Below, piece after piece: positions 9,525 to 18,742 of a DNA stretch of 64,000 nucleotides (its first letter is position 1; each line of letters begins with the position of its first letter). A program made the translations under genes and the position numbers. The notes under the pieces were generated by a model. It was given only the letters and a program-made list of their open reading frames with translations, searched no databases and had not been told where the DNA came from. The stretch comes from Paraburkholderia oxyphila NBRC 105797 (GTDB lineage: Bacteria; Pseudomonadota; Gammaproteobacteria; Burkholderiales; Burkholderiaceae), in contig NZ_BAYD01000034.1 of NCBI RefSeq assembly GCF_000685075.1, positions 1 through 64,000 of the forward strand. The letters are read 5' to 3'.

Positions 9525-10048
9525 GGCAGTCCCTCCCGCCTGATGCATCTCCCAATAAAAATCTAGGTCACCAACGGTACGCGAGCAAGGCTGGCGGCGT
9601 AAAGTTCTTCTTCGAAGTCACGCTCGGTCGCTTCAATCAGGCCGTAGGCGTTGCCGCTGTATTGGCGCCGGACCAGTTCGATCCTGCGCGAGGAGAATTG
9701 GAGTCGTGGCGACCAGACCTGACGTCAGCGACCCCATTAACTGACTATGACTGTCCGTCAGCCGTCAACCCAGTTTCTGGTTGACCTCCAGATCGGCATT
9801 GACGGACCATTCGTACCTCGCGACGGTCCATTCGAAAGCCCGTTTTGGGCCGACTGCCGCCCGATATGTTTGTGCCATAGCCAACCTGCCTCCGCCGTCC
9901 AAAAAGAGAGCTGCGAGAGTCGGTTCCCAAGCCAACGCGAGACGATCGCCGTTAAAGGTTGGCTTTTTGCTCGTTGGCAGCCGCTGCGCATGATCAGCCG
10001 ATGGCCACAGCCACCTTCGGTGATGGCTTGTCGGCTGCGCCGCTTCTC
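9525..10048. other. Intergenic DNA, nothing recognised
   Basis: About 520 bases between two minus-strand genes. Open frames on both strands are short and overlap; the longest on the plus strand only shadows the binding-protein gene downstream. No clear terminator or repeat was seen. Confidence 0.4.
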
Positions 10049-10846
10049 TCAGTTCGCAGGCGCCGCCGTGAGCGGTTCGAGTCCGGTCCTTGCAATCGCA
10101 GGCGCCGCCTCCGGCGAGGCCAGAAAACGGATCAGGTCCGCGGCGCCGGCTGGATTTTTCGCAGTGGTGGCGATCCCCCCGGAGAACACTGTGTACCTTT
10201 GTAGTTCCGCGGGCAAACTGCCGACCACTGTCACCCCCTTCACCGGCAACAGTTCCACGACCTCCTGTAACCCGAGCTCCGCTTCGCCATCAGCGACGAT
10301 ATTGGCGACCCGCGTGGCCGGAACCATGCGGCTCTTGCTTTTTACGCGGTCCTCAATGCCGAGCCGCGAAAACAGTTCGCTGCCGATATAGATTCCACTC
10401 TCGCTGTCCGGATAGACGATCGACTTCGCTGCGAGTAGCGTACGGCGCAATGCGTCGGCAGAGCTGATGTCCGGTTTCGGTGCACCCTCACGAACCACCA
10501 TCCCGATTGGCGAGCGAGCGAAGTCCACCTTGCTGCCAGGCACCACGTTGCCGGCGTGAATCTGATCGTCAAGCGCAGAGCTGACCACGATTAGCACGTC
10601 GGCCCACTCGCCACGCGCAAGCCGCACGGGGATCGCATTCAAAGCCGTGCCTTCTGCGGCCCCCCAGATGGTGACCAGTGTTCTGCCGGTCGCTTCCTCG
10701 AATTGCGGTCCCAGTTCGCGATACGCCGGCGTAAACCAGCCCGACATCATGACTTTGACTTCGTCTGCCAATGCCGTGTTGGTACCCAGTAACACGAGCG
10801 TCACGCAGAATGCGAGTGTGCGAACCCTCAGCTTGTGGATAGTCAC
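10049..10846 (-). CDS. Periplasmic substrate-binding protein (ModA-like), orphan
   Basis: The 265-residue precursor has a signal peptide ending near residue 27 (FCVTLVLLGTNTALA) and a type II solute-binding fold of the molybdate-binding or SBP_bac_11 kind: WGAAEGTALNAIPVRLARGEWADVLIV, then RSPIGMVVREGAPKPDISS and YTVFSGGIATTAKNP. The start is the GTG at 10846, preceded by a GGAG-containing stretch; the in-frame upstream reading is arginine-rich and unlikely. No permease or ATPase gene is adjacent, so it either works with a distant transporter or as a sensor. Molybdate itself is not implied; many such Burkholderia orphans bind organic ligands. Confidence 0.8.
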   Translation of the reverse strand: MTIHKLRVRTLAFCVTLVLLGTNTALADEVKVMMSGWFTPAYRELGPQFEEATGRTLVTIWGAAEGTALNAIPVRLARGEWADVLIVVSSALDDQIHAGNVVPGSKVDFARSPIGMVVREGAPKPDISSADALRRTLLAAKSIVYPDSESGIYIGSELFSRLGIEDRVKSKSRMVPATRVANIVADGEAELGLQEVVELLPVKGVTVVGSLPAELQRYTVFSGGIATTAKNPAGAADLIRFLASPEAAPAIARTGLEPLTAAPAN

Positions 10847-11404
10847 GGCTCCGCCCCATCTCAATTGGCCGACCCAGCCCTCACATACTTCTAGTCCGGA
10901 TCCCAGCCATGACTTTAACCGGCCACGCAGCCTTGCGTGTATCGCCGACGCATCAGCCAAACCGGTCCGCCTCACGCGCCCCGTTTGCGCGCTAGCCGCC
11001 GTGCACTGCAGTGCACGCATGCGAGCGGGTTCGTCAAAGCAGCCTCCTGCTCCACAGGCGGGTCCGACGTCAGTTCGACGTCGTCGAGCCACGGCTAGCG
11101 CGATTCCACCGGTGCGATCAGATGCTTTCCATCTACCAGCCGTAAGCGCTCGACTCTTGTCGGTGCTCGCGCGATGATCGTCAATCTTGTCTGAGGGGCA
11201 CAAACGGGCCGAACCCAGAAGTACGGGGTCAGTCGCCCCGGCGTCTGAGGCGACGGAGCCTCGAACTTCCGGAGCCGACCCGGAGCAGTCAATCGATCTC
11301 CTCCAAAGCGGTCGTTCGCTCGCCCGCACTCGATGCATATTTTTGGATTGTTGTCCACAATCTCCACTTGAGTAAATTTCGCCAGAAAACCCCATGGTGA
11401 CGAC
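10847..11404. other. Intergenic DNA, nothing recognised
   Basis: About 560 bases between the divergent binding-protein and aminoglycoside-kinase genes. Neither strand shows a protein-like frame with a start signal. The final 60 bases are richer in A and T (around 11340-11400) and probably hold the promoter of the kinase gene. Confidence 0.4.
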
Positions 11405-12175
11405 ATGCAAATCCCGATCAAGTGGCGCGAAAGATTCGCTGGGGCACTTATCGAACGACAAGTTATTGGAGAGTCGGGAGCGGAAGTTTTTCGCATCCGT
11501 TGCGACGACGGGAAAGGGCTATTTCTAAAGTCCGAACCCACTGGCTTGCCAAGTCAGCTTCCTGGCGAGGCAGAACGCCTTCGGTGGATGAAACGGCTAG
11601 ATCTACCTGGACCGACAGTGCTTGATGCTGCGACGGAAGACAACCGCCACTGGCTGCTCATGACAGCCGTTCCTGGGCTCGATCTGGCCAATGCTAACCA
11701 CCTGTCTTCCTCGCAAATCGTGGGAATTCTGGCAATGGCACTACATGTCCTCCACGGGGTGCCTATCGCAGCATGCCCTTTCGAGCATCACCTGGAGGAG
11801 CGCATTGCCGCCGCCAGGGATCGTGTGAACGCCGGCCTCGTTGACGAGGCAGACTTCGACAATGAGCGGCAAGGACAGACGGCTGCGGAAGTGCTCGCTG
11901 ATCTGCTGTCGACGCTTCCGGAGACGTGTGACCTTGTAGTGACCCACGGCGACGCTTGCCTGCCGAATTTCATCGTCGACGGAAATCACTTCACAGGCTT
12001 CATCGACTGCGGTCGCTTAGGTGTTAGTGACCGCTATCAAGATCTTGCACTGACCGCACGAAGCATCACCTGCAATCTTGGCCAGGCGTGGGTGGAGCCA
12101 TTCTTTCGCGCATACGGCGTAGAACCTGATCACCGGCGCATAGCGTTCTACTGTTTGCTGGACGAGTTCTTCTGA
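11405..12175 (+). CDS. APH(3')-type aminoglycoside phosphotransferase
   Basis: The 256-residue protein is a full-length small-molecule kinase of the aminoglycoside 3'-phosphotransferase family, close in length to APH(3')-II. It keeps Lys42 for ATP, the catalytic loop VVTHGDACLPNF (Asp183, Asn188) and the metal-binding IDCGRLG (Asp201), then the conserved YQDLALTARSI. These enzymes phosphorylate the 3'-hydroxyl of kanamycin-like drugs in the cytoplasm. It lies alone among Nudix genes and transposon relics, a typical accessory location, but no flanking IS is adjacent. Chromosomal APH(3') genes in Burkholderia and Pseudomonas are also known, so acquisition is not proven. Confidence 0.88.
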   Translation: MQIPIKWRERFAGALIERQVIGESGAEVFRIRCDDGKGLFLKSEPTGLPSQLPGEAERLRWMKRLDLPGPTVLDAATEDNRHWLLMTAVPGLDLANANHLSSSQIVGILAMALHVLHGVPIAACPFEHHLEERIAAARDRVNAGLVDEADFDNERQGQTAAEVLADLLSTLPETCDLVVTHGDACLPNFIVDGNHFTGFIDCGRLGVSDRYQDLALTARSITCNLGQAWVEPFFRAYGVEPDHRRIAFYCLLDEFF

Positions 12176-12242
12176 TCTCCGTTCCGTCGTTGTCCATTGC
12201 GATTTGTCACGAAGCTATCCATTGCCGTCGGCCGTCTCATAT

Positions 12243-12358
12243 TGGCCGATCGCTGCGTTCCGACAATCGATCGGTTTGACCGCCTCCATTTTTCTGGTAA
12301 CTGATCAGCGGGGGGAATTCGCTCAGTACGAGATGTCGAAATGCGATTCTCTCTGGAT
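12243..12358. repeat. Direct repeat R1, copy of 13225-13340
   Basis: This 116-base block and the one at 13225-13340 are close copies, sharing for example CCGACAATCGATCGGTT and GTAACTGATCAGCGGGG, with only about a dozen differences. In the second copy the right part is the 3' end of the Nudix gene at 13305, so this copy is a detached remnant of that gene end plus its downstream DNA. Confidence 0.85.
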
Positions 12359-12473
12359 GCCCGTTTGCCTGTGCTCGTCTTCAACCCTGAGGTCGATTCC
12401 GAACGGTAGCAAAAATTCTGGTCCTTCCCCCAATTGCGGTGGGTGGGCTTTAAAATCGGCTAACTCTCACGGA

Positions 12474-12914
12474 CTAAAAGTGGCCAAAACGTCGGCTTAC
12501 CTCCCAGAGCGCAGTCTTGTTCGAATCCCAATGCAAAAGCTTCCTGGTATTTTCGTACGTCCCCCAGCGGACTTCTGTGTGCTCGGCTGAAAGAACAAGA
12601 TCCTTGCCAGTACAATTTAAGGCGAAGCAGTACTCTGGGATGACAAAAAGATCGCTTGGCCAGTGGTCACGACCGGTGAAGTGTTCAACAGAAACCGAAC
12701 TGATGGTCTGTAGAGTAGCAAGTCTGTTTCGAGAGCCGACCCCGACTTCTTCACGACATTCTCTGATCGCCGCTTGAAACGGCGTCTCGCCAAGCTCTCC
12801 GCCCCCGGCCACCCCTTGCCAGTTGCCGTCATCCGAGCGCCTAAGGGCGGCAAATGTCACGCCGCTGGTGTCGACTCGGTAGGGAATGGCAAGTATCTGG
12901 AATGGTGCACGCAC
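12474..12914 (-). CDS. Nudix hydrolase (first of two)
   Basis: The 146-residue protein has a complete Nudix box starting GGELGETPFQAAIRECREEVGV, with the REXXEE core that binds magnesium and cleaves nucleoside diphosphates linked to another group. The N-terminus (PFQILAIPYRV then FAALRRSDDGNWQGVAGG) resembles NUDT-type dATP or dihydroneopterin-triphosphate pyrophosphatases. It lies between the two copies of a 116-base direct repeat and is distinct in sequence from the Nudix gene at 13305. The substrate cannot be told from sequence. Confidence 0.85.
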   Translation of the reverse strand: MRAPFQILAIPYRVDTSGVTFAALRRSDDGNWQGVAGGGELGETPFQAAIRECREEVGVGSRNRLATLQTISSVSVEHFTGRDHWPSDLFVIPEYCFALNCTGKDLVLSAEHTEVRWGTYENTRKLLHWDSNKTALWEVSRRFGHF

Positions 12915-13224
12915 TGATTAGCTCCAATGCAGGTAGCCCGCACGCCAACACGGACAATCACAGCCTTCTCGAACTTGTCGAGCGTGACCGACATGACCCA
13001 CCAAGGGGCTGATAACTTCAAAAGCTGGGCATAAAGTGCGAGTTCGCGCATGGACAAACGGTTTGATCAAGCAATCCGTTTACCATGCGTCAAATACTCT
13101 ATTGGACTAAATCCCTCTACCCACGGTAACTAGGGGGGGACCAAAATTCTCGAGTCTTGTTCATATCTCCGATGTCTACGTCCCCCGCAGTCGCATTGTT
13201 GACGATCTTGGGACTGACCGGAAC
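12915..13224. other. Intergenic DNA, nothing recognised
   Basis: Lower GC than the surroundings, especially 13060-13160. No gene or strong hairpin was seen. It ends at the second copy of the direct repeat. Confidence 0.4.
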
Positions 13225-13340
13225 TGGCCGATCGCCGCACTCCGACAATCGATCGGTTCGACCGCCTCCGTTATTCCGGTAACTGATCAGCGGGGGGGAT
13301 TCGCTCAGTACGAGATGTCGAAATGCGGATCTCTCTGGAT
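13225..13340. repeat. Direct repeat R2, copy of 12243-12358
   Basis: Same 116-base block as R1. Its right 36 bases encode the last residues of the Nudix protein at 13305 (DPHFDISY and stop), so this is the parental copy and R1 the displaced one. Confidence 0.85.
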
Positions 13341-13796
13341 CACGTGTGCGATTGCGACACGATCGACCTGAAGCAATTGACGGAGAAAGACGGGGCGCAC
13401 TTCAATTTCAGACAGCCGTTGCCGAGCAACCCACGAGAACGTGAGGCGCTTGCTCCCCTCGGAGCCATGATGCGAAACCGTCAAATCCAGCAACGGCGAT
13501 CCAGCTTCCAGGCGCGCAATGAAATAGAGACCAATCTCATGATATGGCTGTCCGTTGTGGCTAAAGAAATTCTCGGCGATACAGAGCGTTTTCTCGACGT
13601 GGATGGAAGCGCCAACTTCCTCCTGAATCTCGCGGATGACCGTCTGTGCGGCATGTTCTCCAGGCTCGACCCGGCCTCCCGGAAGATACCAAAAATCGTC
13701 GCCCTCTACCTGATGCAGTAGCACGTATTCGTCGTGGAAGATGACGGCGGCAGCCCTCAGATTGAAACGATGACTTCCGGTGTCAAACGCAATCAT
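13305..13796 (-). CDS. Nudix hydrolase (second of two)
   Basis: The 163-residue protein has a full Nudix box, GGRVEPGEHAAQTVIREIQ followed by EEVGA, after the typical strand RAAAVIFHDEYVLLHQVEGDDFWYLPGG. A second half with HEIGLYFIARL is usual in ADP-ribose or nucleotide-sugar Nudix enzymes, but the substrate is not readable. It is on the minus strand and shares only the box with the Nudix protein at 12474, so the pair is not a recent duplication. Its 3' end lies inside the direct repeat R2. Confidence 0.87.
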   Translation of the reverse strand: MIAFDTGSHRFNLRAAAVIFHDEYVLLHQVEGDDFWYLPGGRVEPGEHAAQTVIREIQEEVGASIHVEKTLCIAENFFSHNGQPYHEIGLYFIARLEAGSPLLDLTVSHHGSEGSKRLTFSWVARQRLSEIEVRPVFLRQLLQVDRVAIAHVIQRDPHFDISY

Positions 13797-14213
13797 GATC
13801 TCGAGTCCGAAGGTTTGTGAGCTGCCATTTTAGGCCGAGTATTTCGGCGATGGTCCATTGTCAACGATCCTGGACAGCATACCGACTGTCCGCACATGGC
13901 CGAACTTTGCCTCAGGGGTCCGCGCGGGCACGTCGCCGACTGTGCGTCATGCAAATGGCATAAAGCGACCCGTTGCCACAATTCCTGTTGCAGCGACGTC
14001 AACGACCGTTCTCAAAATCCTACGGTCATTCGCTCACGCCGGGTCGATTGCAGCCTTTCTCGGCCATAGCAGCCGGTCGCGCTTCCATTGTCCAACGGCG
14101 GCTATTACCAGCGTTGCCAAGTCTACGATCAGTGGCGATTTTCTCGGCGAGTCATGATTGCATGCGGCGCATCGTTACATGCCTGATCGCCGGTTTTCAA
14201 ATAGGGTTCTCCT
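13797..14213. other. Intergenic DNA before the transposon relics
   Basis: No supported gene. The DNA leads into the transposase tail at 14214 without visible terminal repeats; the missing upstream part of that transposase is not here. Confidence 0.4.
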
Positions 14214-14399
14214 GTGCGATTCAACCGGACCATGAAGGAACAGGCTATTCATGGGCGCATCTTCAAAAACCTGGAGGACGTTCGTGCCGCCGCCGTCGCG
14301 TTCAGGGATCGATACAATCGCGACTGGCGTCTCGAAAAGCTGGGTTTCAAATCACCCCTCCAAGCCCGTCAGGAACGGCTGATGAAGCTGGCCGCCTGA
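14214..14399 (+). pseudogene. C-terminal tail of an IS3-family transposase (OrfB)
   Basis: The reading RTMKEQAIHGRIFKNLEDVR, then RYNRDWRLEKLGFKSP, is the C-terminal end of an IS3-family OrfB integrase, just after the catalytic glutamate region. The rest of the gene is absent upstream. A group II intron begins within about 20 bases of its stop, in what would be the right end of the IS. Confidence 0.8.
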
Positions 14400-14416
14400 A
14401 CTGCAAAAGCGTGTCC

Positions 14417-15654
14417 GTGCGCCGGTCAAAACCGGTGAGGTGTTGTGAATGAAAGAGTCATACGTTGAAGGCCTAGCCAGCCACGGCGGCCCCGAGTCAT
14501 GCGTGTGCATCCGAGAGGATGCAGGCGAAGCGTTGACAGGGGTACGCGCGGGCCGAGTATTGAGCCGCGAAATATTTGCCCCGTGCTGCAATGCACGGGC
14601 CGACCGGGGTGTCGAGGCTGTGGACACAAGCCGAAGGCCACACCGGTGCTGCCGCGTTGGCAAGGCAGCGCTGGACCCCGCGCGGTCTAAGACCCCGCGC
14701 ACGCGCGGAAACATCTCACACGGGAACCGGGAGATCCCGCTCCCTACTGCGTTGCGCTGGGAAGCGTCGGGCGCAGTGCGCATCGTGAAGCCTGAGGGCG
14801 TACGACGATGAGCTACGGGCGCGGGAAGTCGGACTGCTGCGTAGTACCGCAGAAGCTGCCGAACAAAGTCGAGGGTGAAACTCCCACGATGGCGGAGGTG
14901 GTGGAGGGAAGGCGGCAGGCCAAGGGCAATGCAGTCGCAGCGCGCATGTCCCGCAGACTAGGGCGGGAATATGACATGGGAACGGCGCTCGACGGCATAC
15001 GACAGACGGCCAAAGGCCGACCGGGTGCGAAGTTCACCACCCTGATGCATCACATCTACGCGGCCGACCGCCTGCGGGCAGCCTACCTTGCGCTGGAGCG
15101 CAAGGCGGCTGCCGGGGTGGACGGCGAGACGTGGCAGTCGTACGGACTGGACCTTGAAGCGCGGCTTCTGGACCTGTCCGACCGGCTGGCCCGAGGGGCG
15201 TACCGGCCCCAGCCTGTCAGACGCGTGTACATCGACAAGGCAGACGGCAGCAAGCGCCCGCTGGGCGTGCCGGCGCTGGAGGACAAGCTCGTCCAGCTTG
15301 CCACGGTCGAGGTGCTCAACGCGATCTACGAACAGGACTTTGTCGGGTTCAGCTACGGTTTCCGTCCCGGCAAGAGTGCGCACAACGCGCTCGATGCTGT
15401 GAGTGTAGGTATTGAGCGCAGGAAAGTGAGCTGGATACTCGATGCGGATATCAGCAAGTTCTACGACACAATCGAACACGACTGGCTGATCAGATTCATT
15501 GAGCACCGGGTAGCGGACACACGGGTTGTGCGGCTCATCAAGAAGTGGCTGCACGCCGGTGTGCTGGAAGACGGCAGGTTGATGCAGAGTGAAGTTGGGA
15601 CCGTTCAGGGCGGCAGCATCTCGCCGCTGTTGTCGAACATCTACCTTCATTATG
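14417..15654 (+). mobile_element. Group II intron 1, 5' portion
   Basis: The element begins with GTGCG, the usual 5' end of bacterial group II introns, and has about 390 bases of structured RNA (domains I-III, with hairpins such as GTGCTGCAATGCAC near 14582) before its reverse transcriptase gene. The intron stops inside that gene, where a second group II intron starts with its own GTGCG at 15655. Domains V and VI and the second half of the protein are not found in the window, so it cannot splice or move. Confidence 0.8.
14808..15654 (+). pseudogene. Group II intron reverse transcriptase, interrupted
   Basis: The protein has reverse-transcriptase blocks 0 to 4: DRLRAAYLALERKAAAGVDG, PQPVRRVYIDKADGSKRPLG, YGFRPGKSAHNAL, WILDADISKFYDTIEHDWL and GTVQGGSISPLLSNIYLHY. 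It is cut just before the YADD active-site block by the insertion of intron 2. The open frame runs on to 15716, but those last residues are read through the RNA part of intron 2. The maturase and endonuclease parts are lost. Confidence 0.85.
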
Positions 15655-16360
15655 GTGCGTCAGGACAAGCCTGGCGCTTCCAGCGGGTGAAATTCCCGCC
15701 CCGGAAAGGGGAATGAGCCGCCCCACCGGGAATCGAGTCTTGGGCTTCTGAAGGTAACGACAGGAGCTAAGCGTAGACAGAGCGACGAGCAGGCCGTAAC
15801 GCAAGTGAAGCTGTGGAGCCTCGTTAAGGTACAAATCCGCAGGCCGACGGGATCGTAGTGCCCGGAAGGCTACAGTAGGCCACCGCAATGGGCGATGGGG
15901 GCTGGAGACTGCGGCGGGGTCAGAGGGCACGGCATGTTCGGAAACAGGAAGCGTCGAGGAACCTGAGAGATCCATCGTGGTCTTGGTCTGGCCGCAAGCG
16001 GATCGAGTATGCCTACCGAAATGGATCATTCCTGAGGGAAGCAAATGCTGCGATGGAAGTCGGACTCGCCCATACGTACTCGGAGCGCGGGAAAGCCGCG
16101 TACATGGGGAAGGGGCGGGGCAGATTGAGACTGAGTCGGGGAAACATCAACCGTACACACGGAGACGGACTAAGGTGTCAACACAACTGGCTCAGATAGC
16201 CAAGAAGGCGCAATCAGATCGGAAGGTGCGCTTTACCTCGCTCGCCCACCTGCTCACGCCGGAGTTCCTCAGGGAAACTTGGGGCATGATGAACCGGCGT
16301 GGCGCAAGCGGGATCGACGGGGAAAGCACCAAGCAGTTTGAAAGCGAGTTGGAACAACGG
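15655..16360 (+). mobile_element. Group II intron 2, nested in intron 1, 5' portion
   Basis: A new GTGCG stands at the exact point where the first reverse transcriptase loses similarity. About 520 bases of intron-like RNA follow, with short hairpins such as TTCCCGCCCCGGAAAGGGGAA, then the start of a second and different intron-encoded protein at 16175. The element ends at about 16360, where an IS1182-like transposase fragment takes over, so it also lacks its 3' RNA domains. This is a twintron-like nesting of two bacterial group II introns, both dead. Confidence 0.75.
16175..16360 (+). pseudogene. Group II intron reverse transcriptase N-terminus (intron 2)
   Basis: From a GTG start the reading VRFTSLAHLLTPEFLRETW, then MNRRGASGIDGES, is the standard N-terminus of a group II intron-encoded protein, a different type from the one at 14808. 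Only about 62 residues remain before the sequence switches to transposase. Confidence 0.8.
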
Positions 16361-16362
16361 GT

Positions 16363-16941
16363 ACCGGCATCAAGGATCTGACTGTTGTTGCCGACAGGGG
16401 CTACTTCAAGAGCGAAGAAGTCCTGCAATGCCATGAGGCGGGCATTACGACCTTCGTTCCTAAACCGTTGACTTCAGGCAGGAACGCTGACGGCTATTTC
16501 GGCAAGCAGGATTTTATCTACATTGCCAAAGATGACGAGTATCTTTGCCCGGCCCAGCAGCGGCTCAACTGGCGTTTCACAAACATCGAGCATGGCATGA
16601 CGCTGCATTGCTATTCGAGCTCGGCCTGTTCTGCCTGCGCCATCAGAAAACAATGCACATCAGGCAAGCAGGCTCGCCGGATAAAGCGCTGCGAACATGA
16701 GGCCGTCGTCGAAGCGATGCAGCAACGGCTCGACCATAAGCCGGAAATGATGCGCGTACGCCGTCAGACCGTCGAGCACCCGTTTGGCACGCTGAAATTC
16801 TGGATGGGCGCGGCGCACTTCCTTATGAAAACACGCGAGCATGTCAGCACCGAGATGAGCCTTCATGTCCTTGCGTACAACCTCAGGCGCGTCATGGCGA
16901 TCCTCGGCACGGGGGCGATGATGCAAAAGATGCGAGCCTGA
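16363..16941 (+). pseudogene. C-terminal part of an IS1182-family transposase
   Basis: The reading starts TGIKDLTVVADRGYFKSEE, the second catalytic aspartate region of IS1182/IS1380-like DDE transposases, followed by GITTFVPKP, a cysteine-rich segment with CSACAIRKQC and the terminal VEHPFGTLKFWMGAAHFL. It runs about 190 residues to a natural stop at 16941. The N-terminal half and first catalytic Asp are missing, and the fragment joins the intron 2 protein at about 16360 with no visible terminal repeat, so a deletion or a further insertion made the junction. Confidence 0.85.
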
Positions 16942-17174
16942 GGATAGGTTCGCACCACGGCGGTCGCGCCGGCGCGCATTACGGCGCCTGGGCACCCCTT
17001 CCCATCACAAAGAGGTCAAAGCGCCCATAACCGTCACACGGGCCAAATTGGGCCGTTGACGCCTGCGGATGATCGCGTGCAATCGTCATTGCGTCCGCGT
17101 CGCGTTTTTACACGACCTGGACCCATGAGAGACAATCGGACCGCCCGAAGGCAAAAACTTGCTTGAAGTCTGCG

Positions 17175-17564
17175 TCAGGAACTCCACATTGAATTTTGCA
17201 AAACGACCCGATAGCCGTCAGGATCCTCGAACGTCCGGCCCGACACGTCCCAATAAGGGTTGAGCGACCTTACGCATACAAATCCGTTTTTAACAAGGCG
17301 ATCACACGTTGATTGCCACGCTTGTCGATCCGGGATGTGAAACACCAGCAAGTCCTCACTCGTTGGACTTGGCGCCACCGGATGTTCGCGGCAGTGGGTG
17401 AACTCGAAGTGATAGTCCATAGCGGGACTTCCGAGCATCACGCCGTCGAATCCATGATGATTCTGAAACCTTGCCAGCATGGTCAGATTGAGCCCTGCGC
17501 AGTACATGCGCTCAGTACGTGCAAGATTGCTAACGGGCTTGGCGATTCTAAGATGCGTCTGCAT
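17175..17564 (-). CDS. VOC-family (glyoxalase/dioxygenase superfamily) protein
   Basis: The 129-residue protein is a single vicinal-oxygen-chelate unit, with the strand MYCAGLNLTMLARF, the middle DYHFEFTHCREHPV and the closing VSGRTFEDPDGYRVVLQN. The ATG at 17564 is used; a TTG at 17582 is possible, and neither has a strong ribosome site. Such proteins range from glyoxalase I to antibiotic-binding proteins, and no function is inferred. It stands alone next to the transposon graveyard. Confidence 0.75.
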   Translation of the reverse strand: MQTHLRIAKPVSNLARTERMYCAGLNLTMLARFQNHHGFDGVMLGSPAMDYHFEFTHCREHPVAPSPTSEDLLVFHIPDRQAWQSTCDRLVKNGFVCVRSLNPYWDVSGRTFEDPDGYRVVLQNSMWSS

Positions 17565-17888
17565 AAAAAGGCGTTGTGGCAATTGTTGTCAAAGGCGTTC
17601 GACCATCTCATTCGCAAGCTAAGCCGAGCGATTATTGTCACCAATTTTAGTCAGCTTATTGAGTGGGCGAAACTGGCCGAGGATTGCGGTAGGGATGCCC
17701 CATGTGAGCTGCGGGCGTCGGACAGTCCGGGGGCAACTGAAGGAAGCAGGATCGATCGAGTCAGACTGCCGCTGCGCCTTCATGCGTCATGCTATCGTTG
17801 CTCGTACTTGACCTCCTTCTCGTCGCGAAGGGATCGTCCGGGCGCGATGACTGTGCTTGGTGACTGCGGAAATCATAGACCGAAGATT
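17565..17888. other. Intergenic DNA, nothing recognised
   Basis: Between the divergent VOC and hypothetical genes. An open frame on the plus strand continues through it, but the part before 17889 is not protein-like. Confidence 0.35.
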
Positions 17889-18254
17889 ATGGAAACCGTC
17901 GCGTTTATCTCAGCCGAGAACGGAGATGACTTGATTGTGTCCTTTGCGGTGATTGACCCGGAGGATTCGGCAGAGATCGAAAGTCTCATCCTTCTGCGCA
18001 CGCCGAAATACGAACACCTGCTGGGAGATTGGGCGCGAGGAGTGAGCGTTTCGTTTGGACGGTACGTGGAAGACGATGAGGAATTGCTGGAGGAATTCCA
18101 CCTTGACAGAAAATCGGCCATAGTGCGCCTGACAACCAGCCTGCGAAACTATGAGCTGGATATTCGAAAGGTCGACGAGAGAGAAGTGACGGCCATGAGA
18201 AAGGTGCTCGCCCGGATGAACTATGACCGTCGGTTCAGGCTATTGGGCATCTAA
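17889..18254 (+). CDS. Small hypothetical protein
   Basis: The 121-residue product is acidic and charged, with a run of acidic residues (RYVEDDEELLEEFH) and a C-terminal helix EVTAMRKVLARMNYDRRFR. It has no signal peptide. The frame is open further upstream, with other starts at 17847, but codon quality improves only from METVAF at 17889. I do not recognise the family; small immunity-type or structural proteins can look like this, without further support. Confidence 0.5.
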   Translation: METVAFISAENGDDLIVSFAVIDPEDSAEIESLILLRTPKYEHLLGDWARGVSVSFGRYVEDDEELLEEFHLDRKSAIVRLTTSLRNYELDIRKVDEREVTAMRKVLARMNYDRRFRLLGI

Positions 18255-18742
18255 CGGATTTTTCGATCAGACGACTCCGAGCGGGAAGTATTACCTTCCT
18301 TTCGCGCGGTCAATGACAGCGACCGTCTGACATGGCTCATAGAGTTCCATGGCGGGCGGTCGTCACGCGTTTGCCAGGGACGTGAAACAAAGAACTATCT
18401 CTCTGTACTCAACAGGCAAGCGACTACTGAATATCGCTCGCGCCACAGGCTATATCATGTCACCCGAGTGGCGCGCGCACCCCGGCATCGATCGCCGGAT
18501 GTGCGCGGGCGAACATGACGCATCCGGCCATCGTCGGGAATCTCAGCCGCGTGTCGAGCCGACGCCCGTCCGAACCTATGGGCGACGCCACGGGTGAATG
18601 GCGCGTCATGGCACGCTGCCTGCCGCGGCCGGCTCCTGCGCGAACCGCATCATTGGCACACACACGCTGACGCCGAAATCTGCGAGACTAGCGTTTTGTG
18701 CGTGTTCTGCCTTTCGATCCCCGCGGTTCAGGCACGTTGGCT
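18255..18742. other. Intergenic DNA, nothing recognised
   Basis: About 490 bases without a supported gene. A short frame near 18349 has a faintly transposase-like start (KQRTISLYSTGKRLLNIARA), too weak to call. Confidence 0.35.

Noticed and set aside
16018..16210. Possible tRNA-like folding in the RNA part of intron 2
   Set aside because: No acceptor-stem pairing or anticodon arm could be drawn; the bases belong to the intron RNA.
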